Source: Skeletonema tropicum (taxonomy: Eukaryota > Bacillariophyta > Thalassiosirophyceae > Thalassiosirales > Thalassiosiraceae). Taken from it: a stretch of 64,000 nt of DNA. The translations under genes were made by a program, and so were the position numbers. This document shows, in pieces, positions 23,852 to 33,964 of the stretch. The stretch is from assembly GCA_037178625.1 (NCBI GenBank), contig CM074130.1:3720001-3784000 (forward strand), read 5' to 3'. The first letter of the stretch is position 1; each line of letters begins with the position of its first letter. Below the pieces are notes generated by a model. It ran no database searches and was not told where the DNA came from. It saw only the letters and a list, made by a program, of their open reading frames with translations.

Positions 23852-25090
23852 ATGTCGTCGTATCTAAGCAACGTGCCCGAAGGACCACCAGACGCCATTC
23901 TAGGCATCGCTGAGGCATTCAAATCATGCACTGATGAGCGCAAAGTCAACGTATGTGTGGGTGCCTACCGTGATTCCACTGGCAAGCCATGGATTTTGCC
24001 CTCTGTTCGAAAGGCAGAGGAGAGACTTTTGGCCGATCCTACCGTTAACAAGGAGTATGCTCCAATTGCTGGAGATGCCAAATATGTGGAACTTGCGCTT
24101 GGGTTTGCCTACGGAGCCCAAGCTGACATGACAAAGATTGCAGGTGTTCAGACCTTGAGTGGAACAGGAGCATGCCGCGTCGGTGGTCACTTCCTTTCCA
24201 AGTTTGTACCAAAGCCAGAGGGTATGGATAAGGTACCCATTTACATCCCCAATCCGACGTGGGGCAATCACATCGCCATTTTCAATAACTGCGGAATGGA
24301 CGTTCGTCGTTACCGATACTACAATTCAAAGACTAACCGCCTCGACTATGATGGACTCATTGAGGACTTGAAAGAAGCGCCAGAGGGAAGTGTCATCCTG
24401 TTACATGCATGTGCTCACAACCCTACTGGATGTGACCCTACTATGGAGCAATGGAAGGATATTTCTGATTTGATCAAGTCCAAGAAACATCACTGCTTTT
24501 TCGACTCAGCCTATCAAGGCTTTGCATCCGGAGATGCCGAAGCTGATGCTTCTGCCCTTCGACTCTTCGTCTCGGAGGGACACAATGTCGTATTGGCCCA
24601 ATCGTTTGCAAAGAACTTTGGCTTGTATGGAGAACGTACTGGAACCCTCTCGGTTGTGTGCAACTCTCTTGAAGAGAGATCAGCAGTATTGAGTCAATTG
24701 AAACTCATCATTCGACCCATGTACTCCTCTCCTCCTATCCATGGTTCAAGTATTGTCAAAACTGTCTTGACAGATGAGGAACTCACAGCTGAGTACTATG
24801 CCAACTGCAAGGAGATGGCTACCCGCATTAATGCAATGAGAGTGAAATTGGTGGAAGTGTTGAAGGAGGTAGGAAGTGAGCATGACTGGAGTCATGTAAC
24901 GGAACAGATTGGAATGTTTGCTTACACTGGCATGAATAGTGATATGTGCGATGAGTTGACTTCCAAGTACTCTATTTTCCTCACCAGGGATGGCAGGATT
25001 TCACTTGCTGGACTGAATGACGGTAACATTGAGTACGTTGCTAAGGCCGTCCATGATGTCACAACTGGCAAGAGCATCACTTCATCATAA
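23852..25090 (+). CDS. AAT: Aspartate aminotransferase
   Basis: Single-exon, 412 residues, the usual length for class I AspAT. It interconverts aspartate/2-oxoglutarate and oxaloacetate/glutamate with PLP. Visible family blocks are the VNVCVGAYRD N-terminal motif, LSGTGACRVG, NPTWGNH, HACAHNPTGCDP (the conserved Asn-Pro-Thr-Gly), FFDSAYQGFASG (Asp/Tyr binding PLP) and the Schiff-base lysine in SFAKNFGLYGER. RISLAGLN near the end carries the substrate-binding Arg. There is no targeting peptide in frame, so the product as modelled is cytosolic; a leader-like uORF lies just upstream. Confidence 0.93.
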   Translation: MSSYLSNVPEGPPDAILGIAEAFKSCTDERKVNVCVGAYRDSTGKPWILPSVRKAEERLLADPTVNKEYAPIAGDAKYVELALGFAYGAQADMTKIAGVQTLSGTGACRVGGHFLSKFVPKPEGMDKVPIYIPNPTWGNHIAIFNNCGMDVRRYRYYNSKTNRLDYDGLIEDLKEAPEGSVILLHACAHNPTGCDPTMEQWKDISDLIKSKKHHCFFDSAYQGFASGDAEADASALRLFVSEGHNVVLAQSFAKNFGLYGERTGTLSVVCNSLEERSAVLSQLKLIIRPMYSSPPIHGSSIVKTVLTDEELTAEYYANCKEMATRINAMRVKLVEVLKEVGSEHDWSHVTEQIGMFAYTGMNSDMCDELTSKYSIFLTRDGRISLAGLNDGNIEYVAKAVHDVTTGKSITSS

Positions 25091-25304
25091 GTTTCTTGCT
25101 CGTTTTATGACTCAAAAATCGAAAGATTAGTTTCGCCGCGATTGACCAAACTACTGCTTCATGCCGTTGTATTAGACTAATCTGTTCGAACTAATGCTCT
25201 AATATACAATCTTACTTGAGTAGTTTCGCTCTTCGTATATCCATCTTTGAGATAATTTAATGCGTACATTGTCGCTGCCATATTATATGTTGTTGGTTTC
25301 AAGT

Positions 25305-25306
<2 letters not shown>

Positions 25307-25337
<31 letters not shown>
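25307..25337. repeat. (AG)n microsatellite
   Basis: A 31-bp uninterrupted AG dinucleotide run in the AAT 3' flank. The remainder of 25091-25476 shows no gene. Confidence 0.9.
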
Positions 25338-25339
<2 letters not shown>

Positions 25340-25476
25340 TAATAATATTTGTCATGATGAAAGGATGAAAGTTGTAGTATTTTCACTTGTTACACTCATA
25401 GACACTTGATGATTGAAACTCATGGGGTCTGACATACAATATTACTTTAGTGTTTATCTACTTTCCTCTACCTTAC

Positions 25477-28400
25477 TCAACCATTCACTAAGATACTAGT
25501 CCTTTTCAAGCCGGACAAAACACCCAGTGTGGCAAAAGCGCATTCAATAAGAGATAGCTGCTGCCTTTGCGTTCCAGAAGTTGCATTGATAGATTTTTGA
25601 ACCTGAACTTGCAAGTCTGCAATCCTGGCTGGACCATTTCTCATGCACACACTTCCCAAGGTCGTCATACAAACTACTTCCAATGAGCCACTCACACATT
25701 CTCAATTGCTGTAACAAAATTGTTATCTCCACTCGATGGTGCGGCTGAATCGTCGACCAGAACCCCCGAGATGTCAGCTTTGGATGATTTGTCATCTCCG
25801 ACTGGTGAAGTCGAATCTGGCTCAATTGCTGCAACGACATTGTTATCTTCACTTGATGGTGATGAATCTTCGTCTGGAACCTCCGAGATGTTAGCTTTGG
25901 ATGATTTGCCATTTCCGACTGGGGGTGGAGACGACTCTGGCTCGTCGGAAGTATTCTCAATTTGGTTCGACACTTCGGTTGACACTCCTTTGGAGCATTC
26001 CTCCTCTCCATTTGAAGTTTTAGAAGGGGCTCGGCGTTTTTTGTAAATTGCTCATCAGCAAGTTTCTCTTGAGGCTCAGGTTGTACTGGTGTAAGTTCAG
26101 TCGTGGGGTCAGTTGGCCTATCACCATCACGAGTACTTTCATCTTCATCTTGAGAGGTACGTTCAGTCGATTTGGCATCTAAAGGCTTATCATGAAAGCT
26201 CACAGAGTGAACACCCTGACTGGTGTTATGGGCCACCTCCGGTACCTGCACTTGATACCGGGATATCCAGAGCACTCACCCGTGGAGCATTCTCTTTGTC
26301 AATGACAACTTCCTCGCCCAATATGTTTTTAGATGTCTAGGCATGGGGCGTTCGCATAAAGGACAGGTCTCCTCATTTCCGGCAGTACTGAACACAGTAC
26401 TGAACGCAGCAGTTGCAAGAGAGTTGCCACCTCGTTCTTGAGCATCCTCATGTTTGTAAATTGACCAAAACTTAACTCCAAAGTACATTCCAATCACAAT
26501 AAGTAACTCCAACGTTAGAAATAGGCTTGTGAGGGTATTCTTTAGGCTTGGCTGAAGAACAGGATTTGGGGCGGAGAAGACCAAGACCCTAAATACCAAA
26601 AAGAAGAATGAAGTGTAGGCAACATTGCCAACAACTCGTGACTCATTGAATGCCTGTTTGATGTTCCTTGAGAGATAAGCCACTGCTGCAGCAGAACAAA
26701 TCAAGACACCTTCCCAGCCAAACGCAATGAGTTCCCATGCCGCATATTCAGAAGAGCATTGAATGTGCACATCTACTTGGTTGCCACCTTCATTGCGCAA
26801 AACTAACTCCGACTCTGGCACTGGGGCATCCACACCCGTCCACACTGAAATATACAGAACAACACACATCACAATGCAAGCAACAATCTTGTATACGAGC
26901 TGTTTCGATACATTGGTCCGGCGCATTTTTTTTTGCGTCATTCATCAACTTGTTGATCGCGGCAATCTTAATCAGAAGGGGTACAAATACAAAAGTGAAC
27001 CCAATGACAACGAACCACCATCTTGCTGCACAGGAGCCTGCCGATGGCACAGTTCCATACACACTTGCACCAATGCCGACAAGGAAGAAACCAAGCGAGA
27101 ATAAGTAGAGGAAGAACTCCTGAGCAAATTTTATTTGCTTTTCTTGACGTAAACAATAAGTAGCTCCGCCAACTGCCATGGCCACCAGACTGCCAATGAC
27201 TCCAAATGCAATTGTAAAGGAAGTAAACCCAGTCTTGTACCCAGCCTCATCTTCAATCACTCGAGGATATCCGTGAGGCAAGAAGTACTTCAAATTATTC
27301 CGTCATCATAGTTGTTCGCCACCCAAGAGCAAACAGCATCCCTTGGATCATAATTCCACTTATCCACCCCACGAGAGGCCCAAGCCAACATCATTTCGCT
27401 TCAAATCAATGTCACTCAATTGGATGTTCCTTACCAACTGGTGGGCTGGACTACGGCTGGCAATGGGTGTATCTATGCTCCGTTCGCGAAACCCTATCGC
27501 AAAGTACCTTTCCAAAGTGTGAGTGTTGTATCCGCAGGAACCGACTTCCTTTCCGATAAGCACTTCGTCAGAGGCATCGCATCGGTTGGGCTTGGCCTCT
27601 GGCCGATTCTCGAGGCATTCCCTTGTTGTCTTTGGCAACGTAACCTTCATGAAGTCATACGCGTCCATCGTTGGATCCGGATACCACCATGTAATAATGA
27701 TAGGGCTGTGTTGAAGTAGTGCAGAAAATAAATTGCAAATTGATTGAATTGTCTCTGCCTGAGGACATTTGGGATAGATATCATATCAATAATGTGAACT
27801 CTACCTTTTTGTGGCATTAGCAGCATCGATAACCTGTAACATTGCACTATAGCTGTACGTATTTGTGCCATCTGGAGTATCACTTTCAAGTGCTGAAAAA
27901 AGTAAATGTGCGAAACAAAGGGATGATGAAATTACATATTTCGATAAAAAATATATCACAGACATTAATTTTCTACAAACAAAACAAATACTATATTCAT
28001 TCGGCAAAACAAACTTACAGATATCGTTCCAGTACAGTTGAGAGGCGGTGTAGGCAGACCAGGTACATGGGTAATCGATCATGTGTCCCGTGCAGTTTGG
28101 GTTTGCATTGCAATCATTTTTCTCCGTAGAAACAAAATGTCCCGTGTACTCGCCCTTCAAGAAGTACAACCCACCCTCGGCTTCATCGACTGGTGCACGA
28201 GAGGATATCCCATCATCTGTTGTACAGTTGTCTGTAGAGATTTGAGAGCAGTAATCTATCCAACGAAGGGGCCTCTTGAATGTATCAGCAAGTTTGCAAA
28301 GAATCAAAAGCAAAAAGGATTGAGAAGGTGAGATACGGAATAGATGATATGTATGTGATTGAAGAAGTGTTTCGTTGAACTCACTTTTGACGATTTAGGT

Positions 28401-29160
28401 CGCCAGCCATTCCAAGATAATGTGTAAGACTAGCATCTTCCTCTGCAGCAAATTTGGGGACAAACCACCCAACATGTCCCACCATACCATTGCCCTCCCT
28501 CTCTACTGCACTCTCGTTCAGTTCACGCTTCCCCTGCCACATCTCGCTGATGAAGTGGGCGCACGGTTCGTCAGTATCCCTGCAGTCACCAACCTCGTTC
28601 GCCTTGTAGAGTGTATCGAATGCATTGGCCTTCTTGGGAAATGCGAAACCATTCTGTTCATCGTAAAAGTTCAATGCACCACCTCCCACATGCGTTTCGA
28701 TGGAGGAGGGCACGTCGAGGACCTCGGAGAGTAGGATCTGGATTACCCATGCATAGAACATTGCGCTCTCTACCCAAAAGTATTCATAATAGAAAAGTGA
28801 TAAACAGAATAGATTGTGAGATATGCCAATCAAAGGAAAGAGAAATTAGTGAATGACACTCTGTTTGTTGGTTTATATTAAGTACTTACCCCAATTGTTT
28901 GGTGCAATGCGGATTTCGGTGTAGTTAAGCGGTGACGATGCACATCACGGTGTCTGGTTCATCATCGGAATTGCAAGGTGCGGATCTTGGGATACTTCTC
29001 GTCGCCGAGCATGGCATTCAGACAGCCCTTGGAGAAGGGGTTGGTGCAATACCCATTGATGCACTGAGAGCCGGGGCGAAGGGCAGCCTCGCAGGTGGAC
29101 GTCTCAACACATGCTACCTCGGCGTTGACTGGGGACTGGGGAGATAGCCAAGCGGTCGAT
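25477..29160 (-). CDS. Class C GPCR (GABA-B-like 7TM) with OpuAC-like ligand-binding ectodomain; several frame breaks
   Basis: Clear exons: about 29160-28890, 28769-28385, 28272-28019, 27892-27805 and 27705-26276, joined in phase by GT-AG introns of 120, 112, 126 and 98 bp; then a cytoplasmic tail to about 25477. In order: a Cys-rich EGF-like stretch (CETSTCEAALRPGSQC-type), then a segment resembling glycine-betaine-binding OpuAC (RIAPNNWESAMFYAW, ISEMW, VGHVGWFVPKFA, PIIITWWYPDP). Next come DPRDAVCSWVANNYD, seven hydrophobic helices (start TGFTSFTIAFGVIGS) with the class C loop KK-MRRTNVSKQLVYKIV, and an acidic/Ser-rich tail with a twice-repeated block of about 39 residues. Frame breaks occur near 28980, 28935, 27375, 27305, 26930 (a nine-A run) and 26038 (a six-A run). 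No in-frame ATG lies between the first visible exon and the transposon at 29200. It is either a pseudogene or a real gene with homopolymer assembly errors. Confidence 0.65.
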
Positions 29161-29199
29161 GCCGATAGAGAGCGTCAGATAGGTGGTGGACAGTGAGGA

Positions 29200-29523
29200 C
29201 AAGGGAATAACTATGGGGGTCAAACGTGCTTGATTTACGCGGGGCGCGCCAGAATGACATTCGAGAAATTTTTTGACGCTTCAAAAAGGGGTCAAATCGT
29301 CACGCTAACTAACACCATGTTAATTAACCTCTCGAAATGACACTACAATTCGATCGAGCTCTTCCAATGAAACAATCCAATGGCAGAACCTTGCTCTACA
29401 CTCGTAGCCTCACCACTCTAACCCTTATTTGGCCGTCATAGCTGCTATATTCGCCGAGAACGAGGCCCTCGAAAATTCCCAATTGTGGCCGACGTCGAAA
29501 TCCACCACTCTTAAACATGTCGG
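29200..29523 (+). repeat. Left terminal inverted repeat (324 bp)
   Basis: Pairs with 31136-31459. It contains ATG at 29517-29519, the presumed start of the left gene, so the repeat probably holds its promoter and 5' leader. Confidence 0.88.
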
Positions 29524-30261
29524 AGTCTTCTGATACAGATAATGATTCGGATGATGAATTTGACCCCATCGACGTCTACTCTATGGATCTCTTCGACCGA
29601 GCAGCACTGCATCGGACATTCGAGAGAAAATTAGGGAGCATCCAACCTTCGTGAGTATGCGAAGTTTTGCCGAGAAGGATTGTTGTTTGCTTAATGCAGA
29701 GCAGATTGATGCAGCTCTTGACGTGAAACATGTCAATTGGGATGATTTCCATACGAAAGTGCTAGAATCCATTCTAGAGCACAAGGGGAAGAACAAAACA
29801 AGCGCAACCCGTAGTGCAGGTGGCCATGTGAAAAAATGCACCGAATTGAAGAAGGCCATATCTAGAAATAATACTCCTGAGTTTGCTAGAAAGAGCGAGC
29901 ATCATTTACCCGAGTGGAGGAGCGCTGTTTTCACGTTCGCATGTTTATTCATTGAGGAACTTGAACGCAGTGCCAATAAGGCCATAGACGATTTATCAAA
30001 AAAAATTGATACAATTCTGGCGACGGCATGGGAACCGGTTAATGATATTCATGCAGAGACAATTTATTACATCGTCGGCGCTATGCTAGAAGCGGCGAAG
30101 CAGAAGATGGAGGATAAGAGGACAAGAAGGACAAAGACTAGTCTAATGAATTGGAGTCTGAGGATGCAGATGAAATGGAGACTGATGTTGAGGCGGCTAT
30201 AGATACATTTGAGAAGGAAGTGAACGAATCATCATTCGGCGAGGAGGAATGTAATGAATAA
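29517..30261 (+). CDS. Unrecognised protein encoded in the long-TIR element (left gene)
   Basis: Starts at the ATG in the left repeat with a Ser/Asp-rich acidic stretch. A one-base shift near 29600 moves the protein-like reading into the frame that contains IREKIREHPTF and DVKHVNWDDFHTK. That frame is open to 30202, with an alternative acidic C-terminus ending at 30261 in another frame. It is helical and charged with no known motif. The frame breaks make the exact product uncertain. Confidence 0.4.
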
Positions 30262-30297
30262 GATTAGAATATACACATTAAATGATTTAGTACCAAA

Positions 30298-31142
30298 TCA
30301 TTTCCGCCTTTTGTCATCGACTTCGATGCACTTCCATGTAAACGGGGGTTCATCTTCGGCGTCATCTTCATCATTCTTCTTGGCGTTGTGATTTACGATA
30401 AAGCCTGCAACATCACGCCCATAGTGCCATACACATCGATTGTTTGATAAGTAGCTAGCCTTGTAGCGAAAGACATTCCCCACCAAGTGATTGAATCCAT
30501 CATTCACTTTATCCTTGTCTTTAATGTTGGTTCCATCTATGGTGAACGTTGAAATTCCCCGACATTTGGTGGAGTCAACTGGTTGATACGTTTTCGTCTC
30601 CTCGTGTTCTACCTCCAGCGGATCAGTTGGTCGATGAAAAAGCGGTGGTGAGGAAACGCCTTCTCCCCCCGGGACAAGCCGATCTACTTCATTGTCATCC
30701 CCTCCCCCGCCCTCTTCCCTATCCACTCTCCTCTTTTTGGCTGTACTAACTTTATTCGGCGGCGATGCATACTGCTGTTGACTGCCGTCCTTTGCAGGAA
30801 CATCATCGCTGTGCTCCTCTTCCACACTAGCTCGACCACTAGCACGACGTCTTCTTGAGGTCCTTTTCGCCTCCTTCCTTTGCTGCTCCTCGGCCTGATC
30901 AATTTTGTATTGCTGATCACCCTTGCCTATCTTTCTCCATTCTCGCACTCGCTCGGCAGACGTCAAGTAAGTTATAGGTGAATGGAGTTTACCAAATCTG
31001 CTGTTGTAAGGGAACAAATTGACGAGGATATTCTCTTCAACCCCTCCCAATTGAGCCTCTCGAACCGATCAATATTCCCTGCCAGAATTCCGTGGAGTTG
31101 TTTGAGCGACAAGTCCTTTGCCAGTTCGTCACCGGCCGACAT
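30298..31142 (-). CDS. Unrecognised basic protein encoded in the long-TIR element (right gene)
   Basis: The ATG at 31142-31140 lies in the right repeat and opens a frame (DELAKDLSLKQLHGILAGN, DRFERLNWEG) that must shift near 31020 into the longer frame ending at 30298. That frame carries an Arg/Lys-rich central region (KRTSRRRRASGR) and a C-terminal block with Trp and His residues (CVWHYGRDVAGFIVNH). The last part looks like a folded domain, but I cannot name it. Its 3' end faces that of the left gene, 36 bp away. Confidence 0.4.
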
Positions 31143-31459
31143 GTTTAAAAGTGGTGGATTTCGACGTCGGCCACAATTGGGAATTTTCGAGGGCCTCGTT
31201 CTCGGCGAATATAGCAGCTATGACGGCCAAATAAGGGTTAGAGTGGTGAGGCTACGAGTGTAGAGCAAGGTTCTGCCATTGGATTGTTTCATTGGAAGAG
31301 CTCGATCGAATTGTAGTGTCATTTCGAGAGGTTAATTAACATGGTGTTAGTTAGCGTGACGATTTGACCCCTTTTTGAAGCGTCAAAAAATTTCTCGAAT
31401 GTCATTCTGGCGCGCCCCGCGTAAATCAAGCACGTTTGACCCCCATAGTTATTCCCTTG
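31136..31459 (-). repeat. Right terminal inverted repeat (324 bp)
   Basis: Inverted copy of 29200-29523. The one difference I see is near 31148-31150 (AAAA against AAGA in the other arm). Confidence 0.88.
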
Positions 31460-33100
31460 GGTCAATCAAGTTTTGAATCGCGCTTGGGTAAAACCCTTCT
31501 CAAGCGAAAGCACATGACATAATAAATTGACTATATGTACCTGCTACATACGTGGCGTGGCGGGGTAGGTACCTACTGCTCGTTTGAAAGAATTTGCAAG
31601 CACATATGTATATCGTCCGCACGTCAGTTCTCCTTCTGCGCGACTAACTAGCCACCGTTTGTGATAAGTGGGTAGCAAAAGTGCGAAGCGTGCACAATTA
31701 AGAAACCTCCTCCAACTTGAAGTTTTTACGTCGAGTGTGGCTTCCGATGAAATCAGTACCGTTTCGTTTTTAATTAATTCCTACGTACATACGGTACTCA
31801 CATACCATCAACCATCAATGGACCGACCAGAAAAAGGCTTCCTACCAACCTACATAAGTAAGTACCTACGACCCTCTGTTAGATTACACGTACGTAGATA
31901 CAGTAGATACAAGACTATTTTAATCATTATCTTTTGTCTCCTATCTAATCTATCAATAGCATCGATTGGAAGTAGGGAGATCGAGGACCTCAATAGCAAG
32001 TAACTCTAGAGAGAAGGGTTTTGACCTTACTTGCAGTGGTAATCTTCATCCCTTGGCCATTAGGATCTTATGTCTAGAGAGTAGTGACTACTTATAAAAT
32101 AATCTATCTATCTTATCGATACCTTACTTGCCACCATAGGCCCGATATTCAAATTCGACTTGCAAACTGAACTCAAAAGAACAGTAGAGGTAAGTGTTTT
32201 GCGTTTTCGTCTGCATGCATGCAGTACTTATTAAGTAGATAGGAGTAGATCTTTGCACTCTTCGATTTCGGTCAATTTCCAGCCGATTAAGCCGCCCATT
32301 GAAGCTGGCTGCAACTGAGATATTGCTCATTCATGCACGTCCAATTACTACTATGATCGGTCGGGTATTGACTGAGATCGAAGCACTCAAAGAATGTTAT
32401 ATTGATTGATTTGGACGCTTTAGACCCCGAATCAGTCTGTACCTTTATCGCTGATACTCTTAGTCATCTTTGTCGCATTAAACGTAAAAAGCCAATAGTT
32501 GGCGATAATCGAGATCTAACTCAATCAAAAAATTCAGCACATCTTTTCATCCATTTCCCATTTCACAAAAGCCGCAACGTTTCATTCGTCGACTCTTTGT
32601 CCTCCATAGTAAACGCAGTTGTCCGCACCAATAAATCACTGCGCCCCGTCCTCCCCACTCCCTTGCCATGCTCTGAGTTGAATTTTGGGCCTGAAAGAGT
32701 CGCCAATGACTCTCAGTACATTCTGAAATGACCGTGTGTCAAAAATTGATACTTCGTCTTCATGATACAATATGGTGCATATGGGGCACTGGTACTTGTC
32801 TCAAGGTTCCCCTCCCGTCTTACAAAGCGTTAGAGGGGCGGATCAAAACTAATATTTCAGTAGCAGCTGTCATCATTGAAGAATCAGGTAACGCCACACT
32901 GCATCAAACATTAAAAGATTCTTCAACATCATCGAGAAATTCATCCACCGTGTGATAGCTCTCTAGGGAGACAAAATATTTGGAGATTTCTGGGGGGAGA
33001 GTCATCGGATTGGAGAAATCCTACTTGTGTCTGCAGTCTGTAGACTCTATCGCATCTCATTAATGAAAAGATCCATCGAGGATGATGACTACTCTTTTAT
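31460..33100. other. Intergenic, repeat-like, no convincing gene
   Basis: 1.6 kb between the long-TIR element and the cyclotransferase-like gene. It holds one ATTCCTACGTA motif (31778-31788) and scattered short open frames. One of these (32402-32731) looks faintly protein-like, but I do not recognise it. Confidence 0.4.
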
Positions 33101-33964
33101 CTAATCTTTATAGTCTTGATGAATGCGGCCAATAATTTTCCAATGATCAATAGATGCGTTCACTTTCGACATACGGCGAAAGTTGTGTTCAATATAAGCT
33201 GATTGTTCTCTTGTGAAGTCTTCTAAAGACTCAGGGCACCCATACTTGGGGTCGTACATTATCCGACATAGGACCATTTCTACTCGTTGGCCGAACTGTT
33301 TGAAGAAGTTCAAACCATTTTTGAACAAAGTACTTTCAACATCTTTCACGAAAACCTCTAACACCTTCCCATTCACAGCAAGTCTCAGATTCGGAGTATC
33401 GTATCCATTGAAAGGGACCACATCCTTTTCGAAGGACATCAAAGGAGCATCTGTAGCAGCTGCGCAAAATGATTTGAACTCATGTGGCTTTGGTCTAGGG
33501 ATGCATTCATGGCTTTCAAGGAATTTAATATGCTTTTCATGGACCTTGAAGTGTTTAGCGCCCTCGATCAGTAATTCAAGATATCGTTGTTGAGGAGGAT
33601 TGTCTTTTTGTGTATAAGTATATGACTCTTTTGTGTAAACTATTGCCGTAACCATTGTACCATCGTAAAGTCGAGCTTGCCCGTCGGCACGTTTGTAAGC
33701 TATTTCCAATTCGTCAAGCCTCGCCATCGTTTCTGCGTCTACTAAATGAAGTACGCCGTGGAACGAGGAACCTTTGGAAGGGATGGCGTCAGCGAAACCT
33801 AAAATACCGCTGAATTTGAGTTCAAAATCTAAAAGTTCGGCGGGACTGCTGCTGATTGGATGTATGCACCTGTTTTTCATGGACAACGGGTTCATCATGG
33901 AACCTATTGCAAAATAGTAAACATTACCCGAATTGGGTACAAGTGATGATGATGGGGCTTCCAT
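33101..33964 (-). CDS. Gamma-glutamylcyclotransferase-like (GGCT/AIG2 fold) protein
   Basis: Single-exon, about 287 residues. The ATG at 33964 was chosen because the frame upstream opens only with GTG. The cyclotransferase fold begins at about residue 17 with YYFAIGSMMNP, the equivalent of the substrate-binding YFAYGSN loop. FHGVLHLVDAETMARLDELE follows and carries the conserved acidic residue region, then VTAIVYT. The last roughly 110 residues (after KSFCAAATDAPLMSF) are an extra domain that I do not recognise. GGCT enzymes release 5-oxoproline from gamma-glutamyl peptides. The Tyr-to-Ile and Asn-to-Met changes in the loop leave activity uncertain. Confidence 0.65.
   Translation of the reverse strand: MEAPSSSLVPNSGNVYYFAIGSMMNPLSMKNRCIHPISSSPAELLDFELKFSGILGFADAIPSKGSSFHGVLHLVDAETMARLDELEIAYKRADGQARLYDGTMVTAIVYTKESYTYTQKDNPPQQRYLELLIEGAKHFKVHEKHIKFLESHECIPRPKPHEFKSFCAAATDAPLMSFEKDVVPFNGYDTPNLRLAVNGKVLEVFVKDVESTLFKNGLNFFKQFGQRVEMVLCRIMYDPKYGCPESLEDFTREQSAYIEHNFRRMSKVNASIDHWKIIGRIHQDYKD

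Larger units (their letters stand above)
29200..31459. mobile_element. 2260-bp element with 324-bp near-perfect terminal inverted repeats
   Basis: 29200-29523 and 31136-31459 are inverted copies that I read as differing at a single position. They enclose two convergent reading frames whose start codons lie at the inner end of each repeat. The outer ends read CAAGGGAATAAC. I see no obvious target-site duplication (left flank GTGAGGA, right flank GGTCAATC). No DDE, tyrosine recombinase or rolling-circle replicase motif is recognisable, so it is probably a DNA transposon of unplaced family or a non-autonomous derivative. Confidence 0.85.

Noticed and set aside
29183..31475. Target-site duplication around the long-TIR element
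   Set aside because: The 8-10 bp flanks on either side do not match, so none is claimed.
32402..32955. Two consecutive open frames that might form a gene
   Set aside because: No motif, no plausible splice between them, and they lie in repeat-like DNA.
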